A stretch of DNA of 64,000 nucleotides from Neospora caninum Liverpool. Lineage: Eukaryota; Apicomplexa; Conoidasida; Eucoccidiorida; Sarcocystidae. Location: contig NC_018395.1 in the NCBI RefSeq assembly GCF_000208865.1, forward strand, positions 3,069,920 to 3,133,919. The letters are read 5' to 3'. The first letter of the stretch is position 1, and every line of letters begins with the position of its first letter. A model generated the notes under the pieces. That model ran no database searches, was not told the DNA's origin, and worked only from the letters and a program-made list of their open reading frames with translations. Of this stretch, positions 49,606-62,953 are shown in pieces. A program made the translations under genes and the position numbers.

Positions 49606-52102
49606 CTAGGAGTTCACTTCGTGTGAGAGAATTTCCCGTCGCTCCCGCTCTGTGGCTGCCGCTCGGGTAACATAGTCCGCGAGCGCCTTCGGATCGCTCG
49701 CGCTCTCAGCTGAAGCGTCGAAGAGCGGTGGCATCAACGGAAATGAAGAGACAGATGATGTGGATGGCGTGAAAGCCTCAGTAACGCCGGGGAGATTCGA
49801 AGGAAATACCTACAGGGCACATACGGCAACGGCCACAGACACTCGAACTAATACACCTTCGCGGAAACCACTCCCGATCAGCAATCGACACTTTATGGCC
49901 AAGTGACCCGACCATCCATCGGCTTACAGACGTTACAAACGTGGGATTCTCTGAAATTTCCTTACCTTCAATGCCTCCTCGTAGCCTCGGCCCCTCTTCT
50001 GTGGGTCGGGGACAATCACGTCGTACAAGCGAGCGAAGCCTGCCCTGACGCCCTCCAAAATTTGTTTCCGCGTCATGGAAATCCGGGCAATCTCAGCTGT
50101 GGAAGGGTCCAAGGCAACAGCAAAAGCGTGCCCCTCCTTTTCGACTCCGTCCTGACCAGCAACCTTTAGTCTGCGTCGGTTGTTCGTTGCATCGTTCAGC
50201 ATCAGCATATCCTTCATGTACCGAATACGATGTTTCCGTTGCTTCATGTATTCGTATACATGCCGCAGCTTGTGCTTTCCAGCAAAGAATCGACGCGCGA
50301 GACGATTTTCCACCTGCATTGAACAGACAATAAGAATGGCCGACAGCATCGTCTTTTCCGTGAGTCCTCACGCGAGCTTTTCATTGATGCATGTCTTCGT
50401 ACATGCCACGCTGTCATGCTTGAATAGGACCGGTGAAGAGGACCCTCTCTGTCCTGACAGAAAAGATAACATTAACGTGTTATACTGTGCGTCCACTCAG
50501 CAGAGTACATCCACTGCGTTTCGGCAGGCCGACCCCGCTACGCGCCACACCAAAATCACTGGCGCACTTTCGTCCCCATACATCATTGATCTGGCCTACC
50601 GCAGCCTCGATTCCTCCTAATCGTCCCACGCGCTTTCCGTCAGGCCTGCTCCGCAGCACAAGAACCTGATCGTATCCTTCGGCTATGGCACTCCGGAAAG
50701 GGACAGGTTCGTACAGAAGAGCGTCCGCGAGGGGCTCTGAGACAAATCCGCATGGTGGTTGTGGCGCAAAGCGGGGAAGCGCTGACGGTGTAATCAGAGG
50801 AAGGTAGTGCGGAGTTAGATTGCTCGACTCCGGATAGACGGGCAAGTGTACCACCGGGCCTGCCAACCCGGGCAACAACATCGACGCACGCACACACGCC
50901 ATTAAAGACTGCAGATCGCGGATGTTTCCGTGGAGACTGTCGAGGATGATAGCTCGCTGGCTACACAATCCTGAGGTGACGACCTGCAGAGAAAACACAA
51001 CAAACGGGACATCTCACATCCTTGCCTCCATCAGGCTCCAGCAGTCCTGGTGGACAGCAGCTGCATCTTCCCACGGGAGGAAGCACGTGTATGCTTCAGG
51101 GTAATTGTCATTGTACCTCGTCAGCACTTCATCCGAACTGGAGCAAATATGCGTCATTTAATGTGGGACTTTTGATCCAAAACGCATTCACCACAGATAT
51201 ACTGCTGATCCTGTGTTCGATCGAAAGATTGTGAAGGTTACGCGTGTCGGCCCAAGCAAATCACCGGTATATTGTACCACACAATCATGTTTCCCCTCCT
51301 GTTTCGCGCACTACACTCTGTTGCAGAGCACTTGATAACTCCCACCGTTATGGGAAACCAGCCGACCACAATGTTTATAAGAAACCCGCCGTCTTTTTGT
51401 CACCAACTTGTACCATACAGATTTCAGATGCTTGCATTGCCATACCTTAAGCGGTTGCCAGGAATCATTCGCCTTGAATTTGTCCCAGTCCAGTGGTTGC
51501 TTTTGCTGCACTATGTCCTTCAGTAGTATATCCAGGTTTAGAAGGGGTTTGCCAAGCTTATTGAGGAGGAAATCGATAATATCACCGTCTAACAGGAAGC
51601 CCAGTCCAAGTCCACGGCCTATTCGCTTGAGATCGAGGAATTTCTTGCCCATGAAAGGCAGCCAATCATAGTAAATTTGTGCTCCTTCATACGGTAGTTG
51701 TCGAGAAATGAAGTAAGCACCAATTAGGCTTCCAGCGGAGGAGCCGAACACAGCATCGAATGTATCTGCATATCCCATGTGATGTAATGCCACGGCCATG
51801 CCGGCGGTGACACAGCCTCTCATGGCGCCTCCCTCTATGGCAAGAGCTAAACGGTGGTGCGAATCCTTGTACAGCCCTGCTCTGGAGCCACTGAGTTTTC
51901 TTTTATACATGCTCAGCAGTACAGGATGGACCGCCTCCAGCAAGAAATCCGTCAATTCCTTATATTTCTTTGCTACTGCCAAGATCGCTGTGCCACTGTC
52001 GCTTCCACTTGCTTCCGACAGCACTCTTAGAAAAGCGGTCCGGTCCTCCCGTGAAGGAGCCGCAGCTGGAGACGAGATGACGCTGTCGAGCAGGTTCGCG
52101 AA
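49606..52102 (-). CDS. Patatin-like phospholipase, core exons (5' end unresolved)
   Basis: Four minus-strand exons join in phase 0: 52102-51446, 50983-50600, 50313-49966 and 49809-49606 (TAG). The patatin fold shows its oxyanion loop EGGAMRG, the nucleophile elbow GSSAGS, and a helix-strand block ending AIAEGYDQVLVLRSRP, with the catalytic Asp in LADALLYEP rather than the usual DGG/DGA. The C-terminal part is basic (RLARRFFAGKHK) with a short acidic/Arg helix at the end. The family hydrolyses acyl chains of phospholipids or neutral lipids. The frame is open upstream to 52159, but the stretch reads through a pyrimidine-rich acceptor ending at 52103, so I place the exon start there. Possible leader exons lie at 52387-53294 and are listed separately. 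Parasite patatin-like proteins include one needed for apicoplast lipids; identity with it is not shown. Confidence 0.9.
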
Positions 52103-52386
52103 CTGCAAGACTAACATGGGATTAAAATCGTACGTCGGGGGGCGAAGATCTCCACTCACATCAAGTGAGCTGAAGCCACATCACACGGGGACAGCTTCAC
52201 CGGGGATTCTACACAGTTTCTGTCTTTCAGACGCGATAAGGAGATATGGGAGTCCGTTCGATATCTAGGGAGAGACGAAATGGAATCTGATTCCTTGGTC
52301 GCAAACACGTCAAGCGCAGCGCTCATACGCAGTTCCCACCGGTGCGATACTCGCACTACCCGTACAAGACGCTCACTTTCTCACAC

Positions 52387-53294
52387 TGCTATATCTACTG
52401 CAAATCCGGGATGAAGTCCGGATGAGGAAGGCTTGCCTTTTTCGGTGCCATGTTTCCGTAAAAAAAAAGTATACTCGTGTGCGGGGGCGAACAAGAGGTT
52501 TTTCGGAACTGGGCAAAAGGGGTGCCACGCCACAAGTCTGTGAGGAGCGAGAAAAGCTACCAACTCACCGTAACGGGACTCCTCGCCGGAGAGCTGTGTC
52601 AATTTGCTCGGGCTGCCGAACTTTCAATCTCCTACGACCAAGGAAAGACGCGTGAACGCGTGTAGAGTAAGACCTCTTTCTCCCCAAAAACGACGGTACG
52701 GAATTCGGAGTTAGGAAACATGCCGGTCCCCCTGAACCTCTCTGATCTCCAGCAATTTGGAAAGAGCCTAATGAAGGAAATCTCCAGCGTTGCCATCTGT
52801 GAACGGACTTTAAAGTGGCGGGAAATGTAGGAGCCAGAGGACGACAACCCAGTACGCTTGCGACCTCAGGTGAGCAGTATCGAGGTATTGGCGAAAAAGC
52901 GACAGCTTGACTGAGTAGTGGACGTGACACAAACAGGCACACTGTGATGCCGGGCGCCAGGAGATAAAGAAACTTTAGCAGAAGGCGGCCCGGGGAATGA
53001 AAGCGCGAAATGGCGCACGACGACCTGCGAAAGGCCCCTCTTGTCTTCTCTCGCTCTCCGTGAAGTTGTCCCCTGTCCGCTGCGCAATTTCGCTGCGTAG
53101 AATAATATGGGGCCGGTGTAGGTGCCATCGTGGTGGGGACTGTCTGATGCCGGTCTTGGTGTCAACAAACCCATCGCGAGTGCATACGGCTGGCAACATC
53201 CATTGTTGCATACAAGGGAGATGGCCAATACCGACAGAAGTCCTAGAGCCCCTATATATATGTTGCGCCTTCTGAACTGCACACTAAGGGCCAT
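52387..53294 (-). other. Candidate 5' leader exons of the patatin-like gene
   Basis: Three minus-strand segments fit in phase with each other and with the 52102 exon. 53294-53214 is an ATG followed by a hydrophobic signal-like stretch (IYIGALGLLSVLAISL). 52864-52569 is 98 codons rich in Arg, Ser and Pro. 52537-52387 begins RLVAWHPFCPV and follows a strong donor, CG|GTGAGT. A signal peptide followed by a basic, Ser-rich leader is the form of an apicoplast-targeting presequence. A further exon near 52200-52300 (with ISSLPRYRTDSH) may sit between. The hydrophobic exon could also belong to a separate ORF ending at 52866. Confidence 0.4.
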
Positions 53295-55773
53295 CCTGCT
53301 GTGGAAATGTGCCGTCACTGAGAAGCGGGCACACATGAAGGATGCGGGATAGTCATTTTGTCCTTGTCCTTCCGCGAAGAAAATGAAGCCACAAAATCGT
53401 TCGTGGCTCGCAGATTAGCCACACAAACAAGCGTGGCTGTCATAAAACACCGCCGCCTCTAATGATGGACGATTACGGTCTCGTACGGGAAACACGGGGA
53501 ACCAGCGCAAGACCGGTCACGAACAGCAGAGCGTACAACTGGTACAAGACAACACGAAACGAAAGATGTGCTGCACACACCCTGCGTATAATTCTTCGAC
53601 TTGGAAGCGCAGGTAAATGCCTGAAAATGCAAGCGGCAGTTTGTCAGAAGGCGCCACTGAGAGGGATATTTGTAGGTCAGAAACATCAAGTCGCACCAGT
53701 GAAATAACATGCACAGCCAAAATGCGCAAAGCACATTTCAGGACTGACGGTGCCGCAACAGTAGTTCTGGTTACATTGAATCCAGTTTTCTCTTCAGCAG
53801 CACGTACCATGTTCTCCCTTAGAATGTAACCCTTTGTGTCGGAAAATGGCAGAACATAGCTTGAGTAACTACCAGTGCTGGAAGAACGCTCGAATCCCTA
53901 CGAAAAATACTCATGGGGCAAGATCCGTCTCCGCTCAGTCCGACCTTACCGCTGAAAATGCATGCCCCCCTGTCTCCTTCGTCAGACCGCGCGTGCAGCC
54001 GCGCAGCATCGCCTACCCAGTAAAAAGCGAAGGTCTTCATTTGGATCCTGATACATACCTTAGCGTGACCTCGCAGCCGGAAAAAAATAATAGCGAGTAT
54101 GTAATAACGATATTGCAGAAGTGCCCTTAGGTGACATGTTTTCCCTACAGTCAGTCACAGCTGTTGTTCAAGATGCTAGACGACCGCGGCTAAAGAGTGT
54201 GGAAATACCTGTTATGGATGATTGTCGTAAAAGAAAGGTGCCGTGTTACACACAAGCCACAGAGAAAACGGATACCAGACGCCTTTTCGGAGGAGACAAT
54301 ATGCAGGCAGAAGACTGAAGAGGCCACGGTAAAACAGAGAGAGATCTATCTTTCTTGTCAATCTATTTCCGCAACTGCGGATCCCTATAAATGAAGCCAC
54401 CATCATGTGTAACATTCAGATCCCGTTCCTGCTTCGCACTCGTAAAAGCTGTTATAGCCAGAATGCTTCATTTATTCTCCAGTTCTTTCGAATTCCACTA
54501 TGACATATTCCTTTGAGTAATGACGGATTTGAGAGGGCAGCCATGTGTCAGTGTCAATCTGACAGGGAATGGGCTAGCCGTGGGGGCCTCCAGTAGACAA
54601 ACCACACTGTTAGAACCATCACTGCCCCTCCGGGACCTTGTAGAGGTCATCAAGTATGAACGCCCCCTCCTTGTTCACTTAGGATTGCAAAACAGTTTCG
54701 GAGGTCCCAACAGGCAGCAGGCTGGACACCTTCCAGCATGGAGAAAACAACTACATAGTATCACAGCTGCAACGTACTTCTTTTCCTGAAACTCTAGCCT
54801 TCCTTCGATACTTTTTCTCAGAAAAAATTTCTTTTCCTATTGCACGAGCAGCGGGGGACACAAAAGCTCCGTGGAGCTTTCATGCACGGTACCGGGCAGC
54901 GCAGCACTTTTTCCAAGCCATCCCCCTTTTAGCGCGGCGAAGTGGATACAAAGTGCCGCAATGACAGTCGATTACTGTGAAAACCCCCAACGTCGGTCTG
55001 CCAGGACGCGTTTTCAGCCTGGTTCAGTATTGCAGGAGTACCCGGAGAGCCGTCGTCGTGAAAGTGACACTCAATTACCTTCTTCAGTGAATAAAGAACA
55101 GGACTGGCAGATTTCACACATATCGAGGTGACCCTGTCGACGGAGATGATACCCTCGTGCAGTTCGGTTCTTACCTCGAAAATTTTCGCGAACTGGGAGG
55201 GCATTGTATTCGAGAAAGGTCTCACTATGCCGGACGTCCTCACTTGTGTGGAGATGATTGCGCCGACAGGTCAGATCCCACACGAATCCGACGGTGCTAA
55301 AATGTGTTGTGTATCATCGTTTTATGGTCAGCACAAAATAGGGCACAATCCCTGTTGATGTAGTCGGAGCGCAGCAAATCCGTGAAGGTTATGACTGCCC
55401 CAGTCAAAAAAGAAACCATATGACGCTCGTCTCATCGTCCGGCTCCACATTTGGTACACGGCTACGCATTTGACAAAAAACGGATTTCAAGAGAAGGTAC
55501 AAGTGGCAGCGGATGCTGGTTGTTCCCTCCGTGTCACGATTGGTGGAATCCAGGTCCACGATCATTGAGTCGCCACCTCTTTTGGTTTCCTGTACCTGTT
55601 GTTGCCCCCCGTAGCGAATAGATTTCGCGCTACCCTGGCTCCGTTTTTCTCACCCCGCCAATAGAAACTGTTATCCCAGTGGCCAGGAGACAACGCATCT
55701 CCAGCAAAGCACAGCAAAAACCGGACTACTCTCCCTAGGGTTTTTTATGACCAAAATATCCGTGGATGTCCAT
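53295..55773. other. Intergenic or unresolved region
   Basis: Minus-strand ORFs at 53517-53810 and 53819-54040 have protein-like composition but no motif, and could be further 5' exons of the patatin-like gene or chance. Plus-strand ORFs at 54520-54789 and 54871-55131 are likewise unrecognised. The right end is the FAM221-like 3' UTR. Confidence 0.4.
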
Positions 55774-58236
55774 TCATTCGTCTGGTGTCAGGCGAGACAC
55801 AATCTGGGCGGTTCCCTTATTTGTCTGCTCCGAAGGAAGGGCACTGCGATCTGCCAGCCTCATTTCGGAAAAACGCTCTTGCAGCTCCGGCATCTCGTTC
55901 AAAGGCATGAAGTCTGGGCCAACCGCACGGTTCGCTGCGCTCCTCTCAGCGGCTGTCTCTACGATGGTCACATGGTCTTGCCATTTGCCTGTGCGAGATA
56001 AATGCGAACACCGCTCACAGAATAACCATGCAGATGGTAGGTGACGGGGCATGTCGCCCGCTTTCAGGACGGCAAAGAAAGGTCGCCTGTGAAGACGTTT
56101 GAACTTGATCTGCATTGTGGCTCACGGTGAGGGGAGCAGCCGTTGTCCCTATCTATAGTAGAAGTCGACGACTCCAAGCAAAGATTCACAAATGTGAAGC
56201 TGTCGCCAAATAGATGAGCAATGGGCCATGTACGGACTCCTGCCCAGTGAGATGGCGGGGCACACAAGCACAGTGATCTCCCCGAACGTAAACCGGATCG
56301 ATATTCCTGAATAAGCTATCGGGCGCACATGAAGCATCCTTGACCGCTGTGCACCGGATGATTGAAGGAGCCGCTTGGCTCACCGTCGCAGATGAGGCAT
56401 TCCCATGCTGACGTGTAGCCTGAGCAGCCACACCCTCTTTCTCTACATCGATGAGGGGGATTCACATCATGTGTCAGATGTGTGTGCTTGCACTGGCATT
56501 TCGCTGCCCACGCGCTGGCCTCGAATCCAGCTCTTCGTGAGAGCCAGGGTTCGGCGATGGCATCCGGGTGATCTGTTCAGTGGAAAAAGACACGAAACAG
56601 GCGTCACATTTTCTTGTCTATGCCAAGTGCACACATCGCCCTGCCTCAGTGTCAGCCAATTGCCTCGACTGCCAACGCACCCGTGCTACTCCGTGAGCTG
56701 GTGCGTAGTGCATTAAGATGGACCAGTGTAAGCGACAAAAAAACGGCGAGACAGAGCTTGTTCAGTATTTTCTCCTCTGGTGTCAAAAGTAGAGTCATCT
56801 CCAGCGCCGTGGCGGCCTTCTCCGACACCCTGACCCTTCAGGCTGATATTTTGGCATCCTCACCAGGTATGAACCTATATTCTGAGCAGTGGCACTCGGA
56901 ACAAGAAGGTGGAAATCGAGGAATTGCAGGCCTCGTACGATGCGCCCCATTTTCTTGTCGTGCCACGATGGGAAGTGGTAGGCGATGAGCTTTATATGAG
57001 TGACCACAGAAACAGCGACTTGAGGAGCAAATCCTGAAGCATTCGTGGTAATCCGTGATATCCAATCCGTTGTCAGTGCGATACGGTCTCCCGTACTTCG
57101 TCTTGTCAATCACATACTCGTTACGCCAGACGGAATACAGCCCTAAGCGTGAACAGTTCAAGAGCCCACAACAGGTTCAAACGATAGGATGCACGTCAAG
57201 AGGATGGGGGGAAAGAGATCAGCTACGCATGGGCTGCTGCTACGAAGATTGTTGCGCAGAACTACAAAGGGGATTCGGGATTCGAAAACTGATGACTAAT
57301 ACTGTATAAGGCGGGAGAGTCTTGAGCTTGGCGCTGAGGTGTGAGGTGGGCGAGGGGGGGGGGCGAATACAAGGGGCGATAAGCTGCTTAGTACCTGTTC
57401 TGATAGCTTCTTCGGCTGCCGCGAGTTCAGCTCGTAGCATATGCTCGCTCCCTGCAGAGGGGCCGTACCGCTGTATGCCATCCTGCAGAATGGTTACTGC
57501 AGCTTGCGACGTACTTGCCACTCCCTGAAAATGTCCAGAGGTTTGGGAGCACGACAGGCTAATGTGTATTGTATATGCAATTGTGAGCCCTGTATGAGGT
57601 GCTTAGTCAGCCTTGATGGAGCACTGTATGGTTTAGACACCAATGCAGAATCTGGTGTGGTGGAGAGGATCCGAGGTGACCTGTCCGCCCGCAAAACAAC
57701 AAGCTTTCTGCGAAGCAGAGCCGGGGTGTAACACAATGCTCTCGGAGGGGTGCACATGTTCATACTGTGAGGGTATACGGGAAGAGCTTTGAACTCACCT
57801 GGATTTTTTTGTGGCTTGAAATGCAGGCACGTTTCTGCTGCGGTTCTCTTTTGAGTTTAGTGAACGCGGTGGCTGCACAAGAACCGGGCAACCCGCGGGA
57901 AGTTGTTAATGACGCATCCTCCCTTGAAAGAGGCAAGGAGCATCTCCTGGAAACGCGAACAGGATTGTTGGAAATGCCCTCCTTTTGTGATAGCCGTGTT
58001 GCTCCTGGTTTCCGGTTTAGTTGAGGAGACGCGCTGCCAACGGGACTCCCGTAGACGGGGCACGTGCTGGTACCAAGACCTGTTGGACGGCGCCTGCCAT
58101 TATCAGAGGCGGAAGTTGAAGGCACAAGATCTGGGGGTTGTCGACTGTTCAAAAATCCCTGTGGCTTGGAGCCAGCTGCACGGTTCCATCTTGCGGCAGT
58201 CGAAGACAATTTTCCATCTCGGGCGGCGTTCGACAT
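55774..58236 (-). CDS. FAM221-like Cys/His-rich protein
   Basis: Five phase-matched minus-strand exons: 58236-57799, 57524-57395, 57142-56864, 56572-56384 and 55988-55774 (TGA), 416 residues. Residues 1-146 are basic and disordered. A helical segment (RAELAAAEEAIR) comes next, then GLYSVWRNEY and the first Cys/His block, CFCGHSYKAH (about residues 233-242). CSECHCSEYRFIP follows. A second block has CQCKHTHLTHD, GCGCSGY and CLICDG, and the run HVTIVETAAERSAANRAVG is close to the human FAM221A segment after its last Cys motif. FAM221 has no established biochemical activity; it is found mainly in organisms that build cilia. The last Cys pair of FAM221A is reduced here. Together with CFAP77 nearby, a microgamete role is possible but inferred. 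Confidence 0.82.
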
Positions 58237-60085
58237 CTGGCACGTCCGAACTCGCGGTTAGTTCACACGGAACAGAGTAAAACGTATGACACGGCTTCTG
58301 AACAACAACTCCAGGACTGCCACAGGAGAGAAAACGAAAAGGTGTGCGACACTGAAACTGCGTCGAACGGGTTCATGCCAACAATCCGTCGACAGCTTTG
58401 AGCATGTGTCGGAGCACAAGGGGGCTTTTTCCTGCATGTAGCGGCCGCCCACTAGCCGTTTGTCTTGGACGACAAGAAAATCGGTTTGCGGCGCACATCC
58501 GTCGAGAGGGCACTATCTGTGTTTTACGTCTCACGTTTACTTGGCTAGGAGCCCATAAAATTCAATCTGAATGCTACTAGAACATCGAGAAGCATCATTC
58601 TCCTGCGTTGTTGGCATGCAGATCTACTGAGCACACATTCGAGAGCTTCGGGCGGTCCACGGCGTCGTTCGGATTAGGAGCTGAACTGCGAAAAGGAGTA
58701 TGACATATAAAGCGTCAACCGTAAATATGAGCCGCAAAGAGTTGTCGCTTACTGGGCATGAAGAGATATTGTCACAATAGCATTCGTGCTGTCTTCGCCA
58801 CGGATTGAGGTTATGAGCAAAGCAAATAGTGCGTGGTGAACCTCCGACCGCCATGTAGCTACTGGTGCTGTTGAAGGTATCAGCAACTCAAATCAACGCT
58901 TAAGCTTTTTCTACCGGTAGGATGTCGGTTTTATGGGAAACTCTACTGAGTTGTTATGCGACTTGGAAGGTTGTGTGCATCTAGTGAGGACGGCGAAGCC
59001 GAGTCGACACCAGTTTGCAGATCTGGCACGGGCTTGGCAGATCCGGAAACCACCAGATGCAGTCACTTTGTGATCGGCGGGCCGGCTGCGGGAGCTGTCG
59101 ACTGCGGTAACAAATGGCCTGGCTTTGGTTGTCAAGTTTATTCCCTGCATCATGCGTAGTGACTTTATAAGCTAGCATTCGGGTTTTCCCATATATTCGT
59201 CGCAGCCCTCACTCTACATTCGTACAACAATGAGCACGACAGCAGCCCTGTGCACCCTGAACAGTCTTACAGCATACTATTGTATCACCATGGTCCAAGA
59301 GTAACGGTCCTTCAGTCAGTCCCATGAATCATCTTTTGAGCAGGAGCAATCACTTTTCAGCTCTCACTGTGACCCAGACGATGTTGCTGCTGTAGCATGT
59401 TTTATTGCAGAGCCATTTTGTGGCATCAATTTCCTTGTTCGCACAATTGAAAAGAGGTGTAAGCGGCTACACAAATGAAGAAATGGTGCCCCTGCTGGGA
59501 GGTGAGCACCTTCCGGACCAAATAATCTCATTTGAGACACAGGCAAATGCGTTGCACTCGCACGATGAAAGAGCAAAAGGACATTACGGATGGACGATGC
59601 AACACAGTGACATATAGCTGTTTTTTGCCATACTCACGCGCAAAATATTCAAGGGTGTCGTCGTCTCTACATATACAGGAATCCAAACCAATCAGCTGAC
59701 AACGCCTAAACGGTGTTCCAAGAGGCATTTCTCCGTAGTTTGATCGTGTAACGCACACTGCCTCGCGTGACCACTCTCTGGCACACGAATTGGGAGCTCT
59801 AGGAAACGGGATACCGCAGATGTTGTTTTTGATATCTCATATTACCGACTTACGTAGTCGAAGAGAACACAACAGGCAATAGCTCTTCCCTATCTGAAAA
59901 AAAATGAATGTCGGAAAAGGTATACTGAGAGTTCATAAATACTACCATCAAAGGAAGCAGCTTGGAGGCCACTTACCCAAAACGTATGTACACTTGTTAG
60001 TCAGCGCGCTACCTGCACATCGTATTAGAAACAGCAGCTTTATTTAGGCGGTTTCCTTATGCCCATACATACGTTGTTAAACATA
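58237..60085. other. Divergent promoter region
   Basis: It lies between the FAM221-like start (-) and the secreted-protein start (+). ORFs are all under 80 codons, with no motif. Confidence 0.6.
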
Positions 60086-62342
60086 ATGAAGGGATGTGTA
60101 TTCTTTGTTGCGGCGACATCCGTGTTCAGGGTATCAACCCCCGTTGTTGCCCTTGGCGACCTTCAGCTAGCTGGAGCAATTTCACGTCTCTTCGGCCTAG
60201 GTTCGCGAGACGACGCCGCCGCTCCAAACGTGAGTCACCGCCACTTGAATACGTGAACTATGTGTTTTCAAATGTCGTCCCCAATGTTTAGATAGAAGGA
60301 GATATTCTCGGACGATTCCTTCAGACAGGAGATACTGAGTCTCACAGTGCAGTTCCTGACGCAGCCATTGATGCCGATGATGACCTTCGAGCTCAGTTTG
60401 AGGTATGTGCTTTGTGTAGAAGAAAAAAAAGACAGAAATTTACCACTGTGCTCGATCCCACACCACACCCTCCCCATCATCATCCGCAGATCCTGAACAC
60501 GGATAGATATGATCATCTGCTTCTCGCCGCGCAGAAGAAAAGAAAAGTGGCCGAGCAACTTCGTGCTGCAGCTGATAGTGAGCCTCTTGTTATAGTGTAA
60601 GATGAACACAAGTGCTTGATAACTTGCAATCAGGAGCACAGGCTGCAGTCGTACCGTCTACAGATCGCGAGAGGCAGAGAGAAAGCGAGGAAAGTTCTGC
60701 TGAGGCTGCGTAAGAGTTGGCGTTTGAGATCGTCACCCCAGATAAGATAATACTGCTTTGCAGCTTCGATCGAACTCAAGCGGATATGACGGAGCGACAA
60801 GCGGAATTGCTGGACGGTAAACGGCCTTGAATGCCTATAGTCCTCGGCAGCGGCTATCACACTTACCTTGCAGCTGAAGCACGCGAAGTCAAGCGTCTAA
60901 TAGAAGCTGTAAAGGTTGAGGCCGAGAAGCCTTCAGAGGCCCCAACTGCAGGTGACTGACCTTGATTCAACCAGAAAACCGCTGATGCCTTTGAGAGCCG
61001 ATGGATGATTGCTTAACAGAGTGCGATATTTTGAAAGTCGGCCCTGTCAAATTTGTACCTCAGGTAAGCGCCAGTGCAGCTATGGCTCGTACGGGAATGT
61101 CCTACTTTCCGAGCAGCCTTCTGAGCTTTTGAACTACATTGGAGAGTAGGCTTTTAGCTGGCCATTTTCCATTTCCATCACGCTACTCTCAGTCGCACGG
61201 GATGCAGCGAGACGATGGGTCGAATAACGGGCACCGCCTTCACGGTTCATTACAAGAAGGCAGTGAAAGCGTAAGTGACAGTGACTGTATTTGTATAGAA
61301 TGTGTCAGTACCGTACCGATATGTAGGACGTTTTTCTGGGAGGGCGTGGATTTGCCAATCCAGGCAGTTGCTGATTCAGTCAATTGTAAGGAACCATTGA
61401 TATAGATGTTATTCAGGTCACATTGACAAGGCAACAGGTTTCTCATTCAAATATAGAGGAACTGAGCAAGTTCTGTGCGCATCTTCAAGAATAGGGCGTG
61501 ACAGCTGGATTGACGGTGAGACGATGCCGTTCAACACCTCGAACGTTCCTCATACCGGTGGCAGCCATGACGGAGGCCTGGTTCTGCCGAAATATGGGGA
61601 TCAAAGGTTAGAAGACATGCCTACGTTTCGGGAAGTATACCACCTCAGTTTGTGGTCATAGGAACGCTGCCAAGCATTAAAACGGCTGTCGCTGGTATGT
61701 CCCAAGGGGTTACACGGAGCGAAACACGCCAACACGTTATTGCCCGTGCAGAAGCAAAGAAAGAGAAGCTTATTCCTCCTCCACCACCGGTACGATAATA
61801 CTTAACATCTAGGAAAAGGGAAACCCTTAGTCCACTGGTTACCTTAGCCACCAGCAAAGAAGCCAAAAGCAGCAAGAGTTAATGTCAAGGTTAGCATGGA
61901 TGAGAACAGAGAGATGCATGTCGAAGTAAGCAGAAACCGCCGGGTCGAAAATACAAAGCATAACGTCTTATCAATGCGATCCAGGTCAACGGCAAGGAAC
62001 AGCCAGTGGGTAAGCCTTCCAAACTGAGGACGTTGGTTTTAGATGAAGTCAGCTTGATTCTACAGGGAAACACGTGACAATCAACGCGGCCGAGTACGTG
62101 AAAAAGGCTGATGAAGGCACCGAAGCTGGAGGGGTGATATCCAGACTATCACGTGCTGCCGACAAATTACAAGTGAGAGTCTGCTGTTGTTTGGAGCCTC
62201 ATATCTGTTGAAGCATTACGCTGTATAGGAGACGGCACAACAACTGGTTTCCCCGAAGCCGCAGCGGAAAGCAGAAGAGCCGGAAGAGGAAGAGGATGTC
62301 GAAGATGAGACTGAAGAGGGTGAATCAGAAGAGAAATTTTAG
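60086..62342 (+). CDS. Secreted protein of unknown function, 12 exons, acidic tail
   Basis: Model: 60086-60229, 60292-60402, 60490-60577, 60874-60951, 61022-61145, 61193-61270, 61406-61515, 61662-61789, 61848-61925, 61985-62009, 62066-62172 and 62229-62342 (TAG). All phases fit, giving 394 residues. The start has a signal peptide (KGCVFFVAATSVFRV, likely cleavage after ALG or VALG). Next is a helical charged region (DHLLLAAQKKRKVAEQL; EVKRLIEAVKVEAEK). A Cys-containing central domain follows with RPCQICTSGKRQC, SYGSYGNVLL, GRITGTAFTVHYKKA and DKATGFSFKYRG. Then come a Pro run, KPKAARVNVKV, GKHVTINAAEYVKK and an Asp/Glu-rich end. Introns are very short (47-300 bases) and one exon is 25 bases. 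I recognise no family; the signal peptide suggests a secretory (dense granule, microneme or surface) destination. The exon 7/8 junction is the least certain; 61516-61620 also reads open. Confidence 0.6.
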
Positions 62343-62953
62343 GAAGAGGAATGTCCGTTTTCTTAGTTAATCCACGTTTCCCACTAGGAGTAGAAACCGT
62401 GTGAAAGATAACAACCATGGGCATAATCGTTAACCGTGCACCTCCAGCTCGAACGCAGAGGATGCGTCTCCTAAGAACAGCTTCTTGGAACCAGGTTGAT
62501 ACCGGCACCAAATGATGTGACTCCACGGGCGCGAATAAAGCGTAAAATGTGGGACTTACGAACTGTCGACACTTCGCTGTAATTGCACTGGAGCTAATCT
62601 GCCATTTTATTTGATGCTAGCCTGATGGGTATTTTAATCAGTCTGTGGGACGTGTTCGTCACGTTATAATCAGTAGGTGTCGGGAGATGGACATGTAATT
62701 CGTGACAGCGCCTGCCTCGCAACCTTTCTCATCCGCGGAACACTCACGAGTTGTGACTACGGAAAAACTATTTTGGGTAACATGTTCTTCAGTATGGCCG
62801 GGGAACCAATACACACAGTGAACCGCGCAGGGAATTTTAGACACCGTGTCATATGTGGTTGTACCGGTTCCAATGCACGCCAGGGGTAAAACGACAAGGC
62901 TAGGCGGTAACTCCGGACACGGCAAAAATCTCGCATTCAGTGTCCATACAAAC
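62343..62953. other. Convergent 3' UTR region
   Basis: The region between the secreted-protein stop (+) and the kinase stop (-). No gene seen. Confidence 0.6.

Noticed and set aside
52866..53336. 157-codon minus-strand ORF as a separate secreted protein
   Set aside because: Only the signal-like beginning is convincing; the rest is better explained as intron before the 52864 leader exon, though this is not settled.
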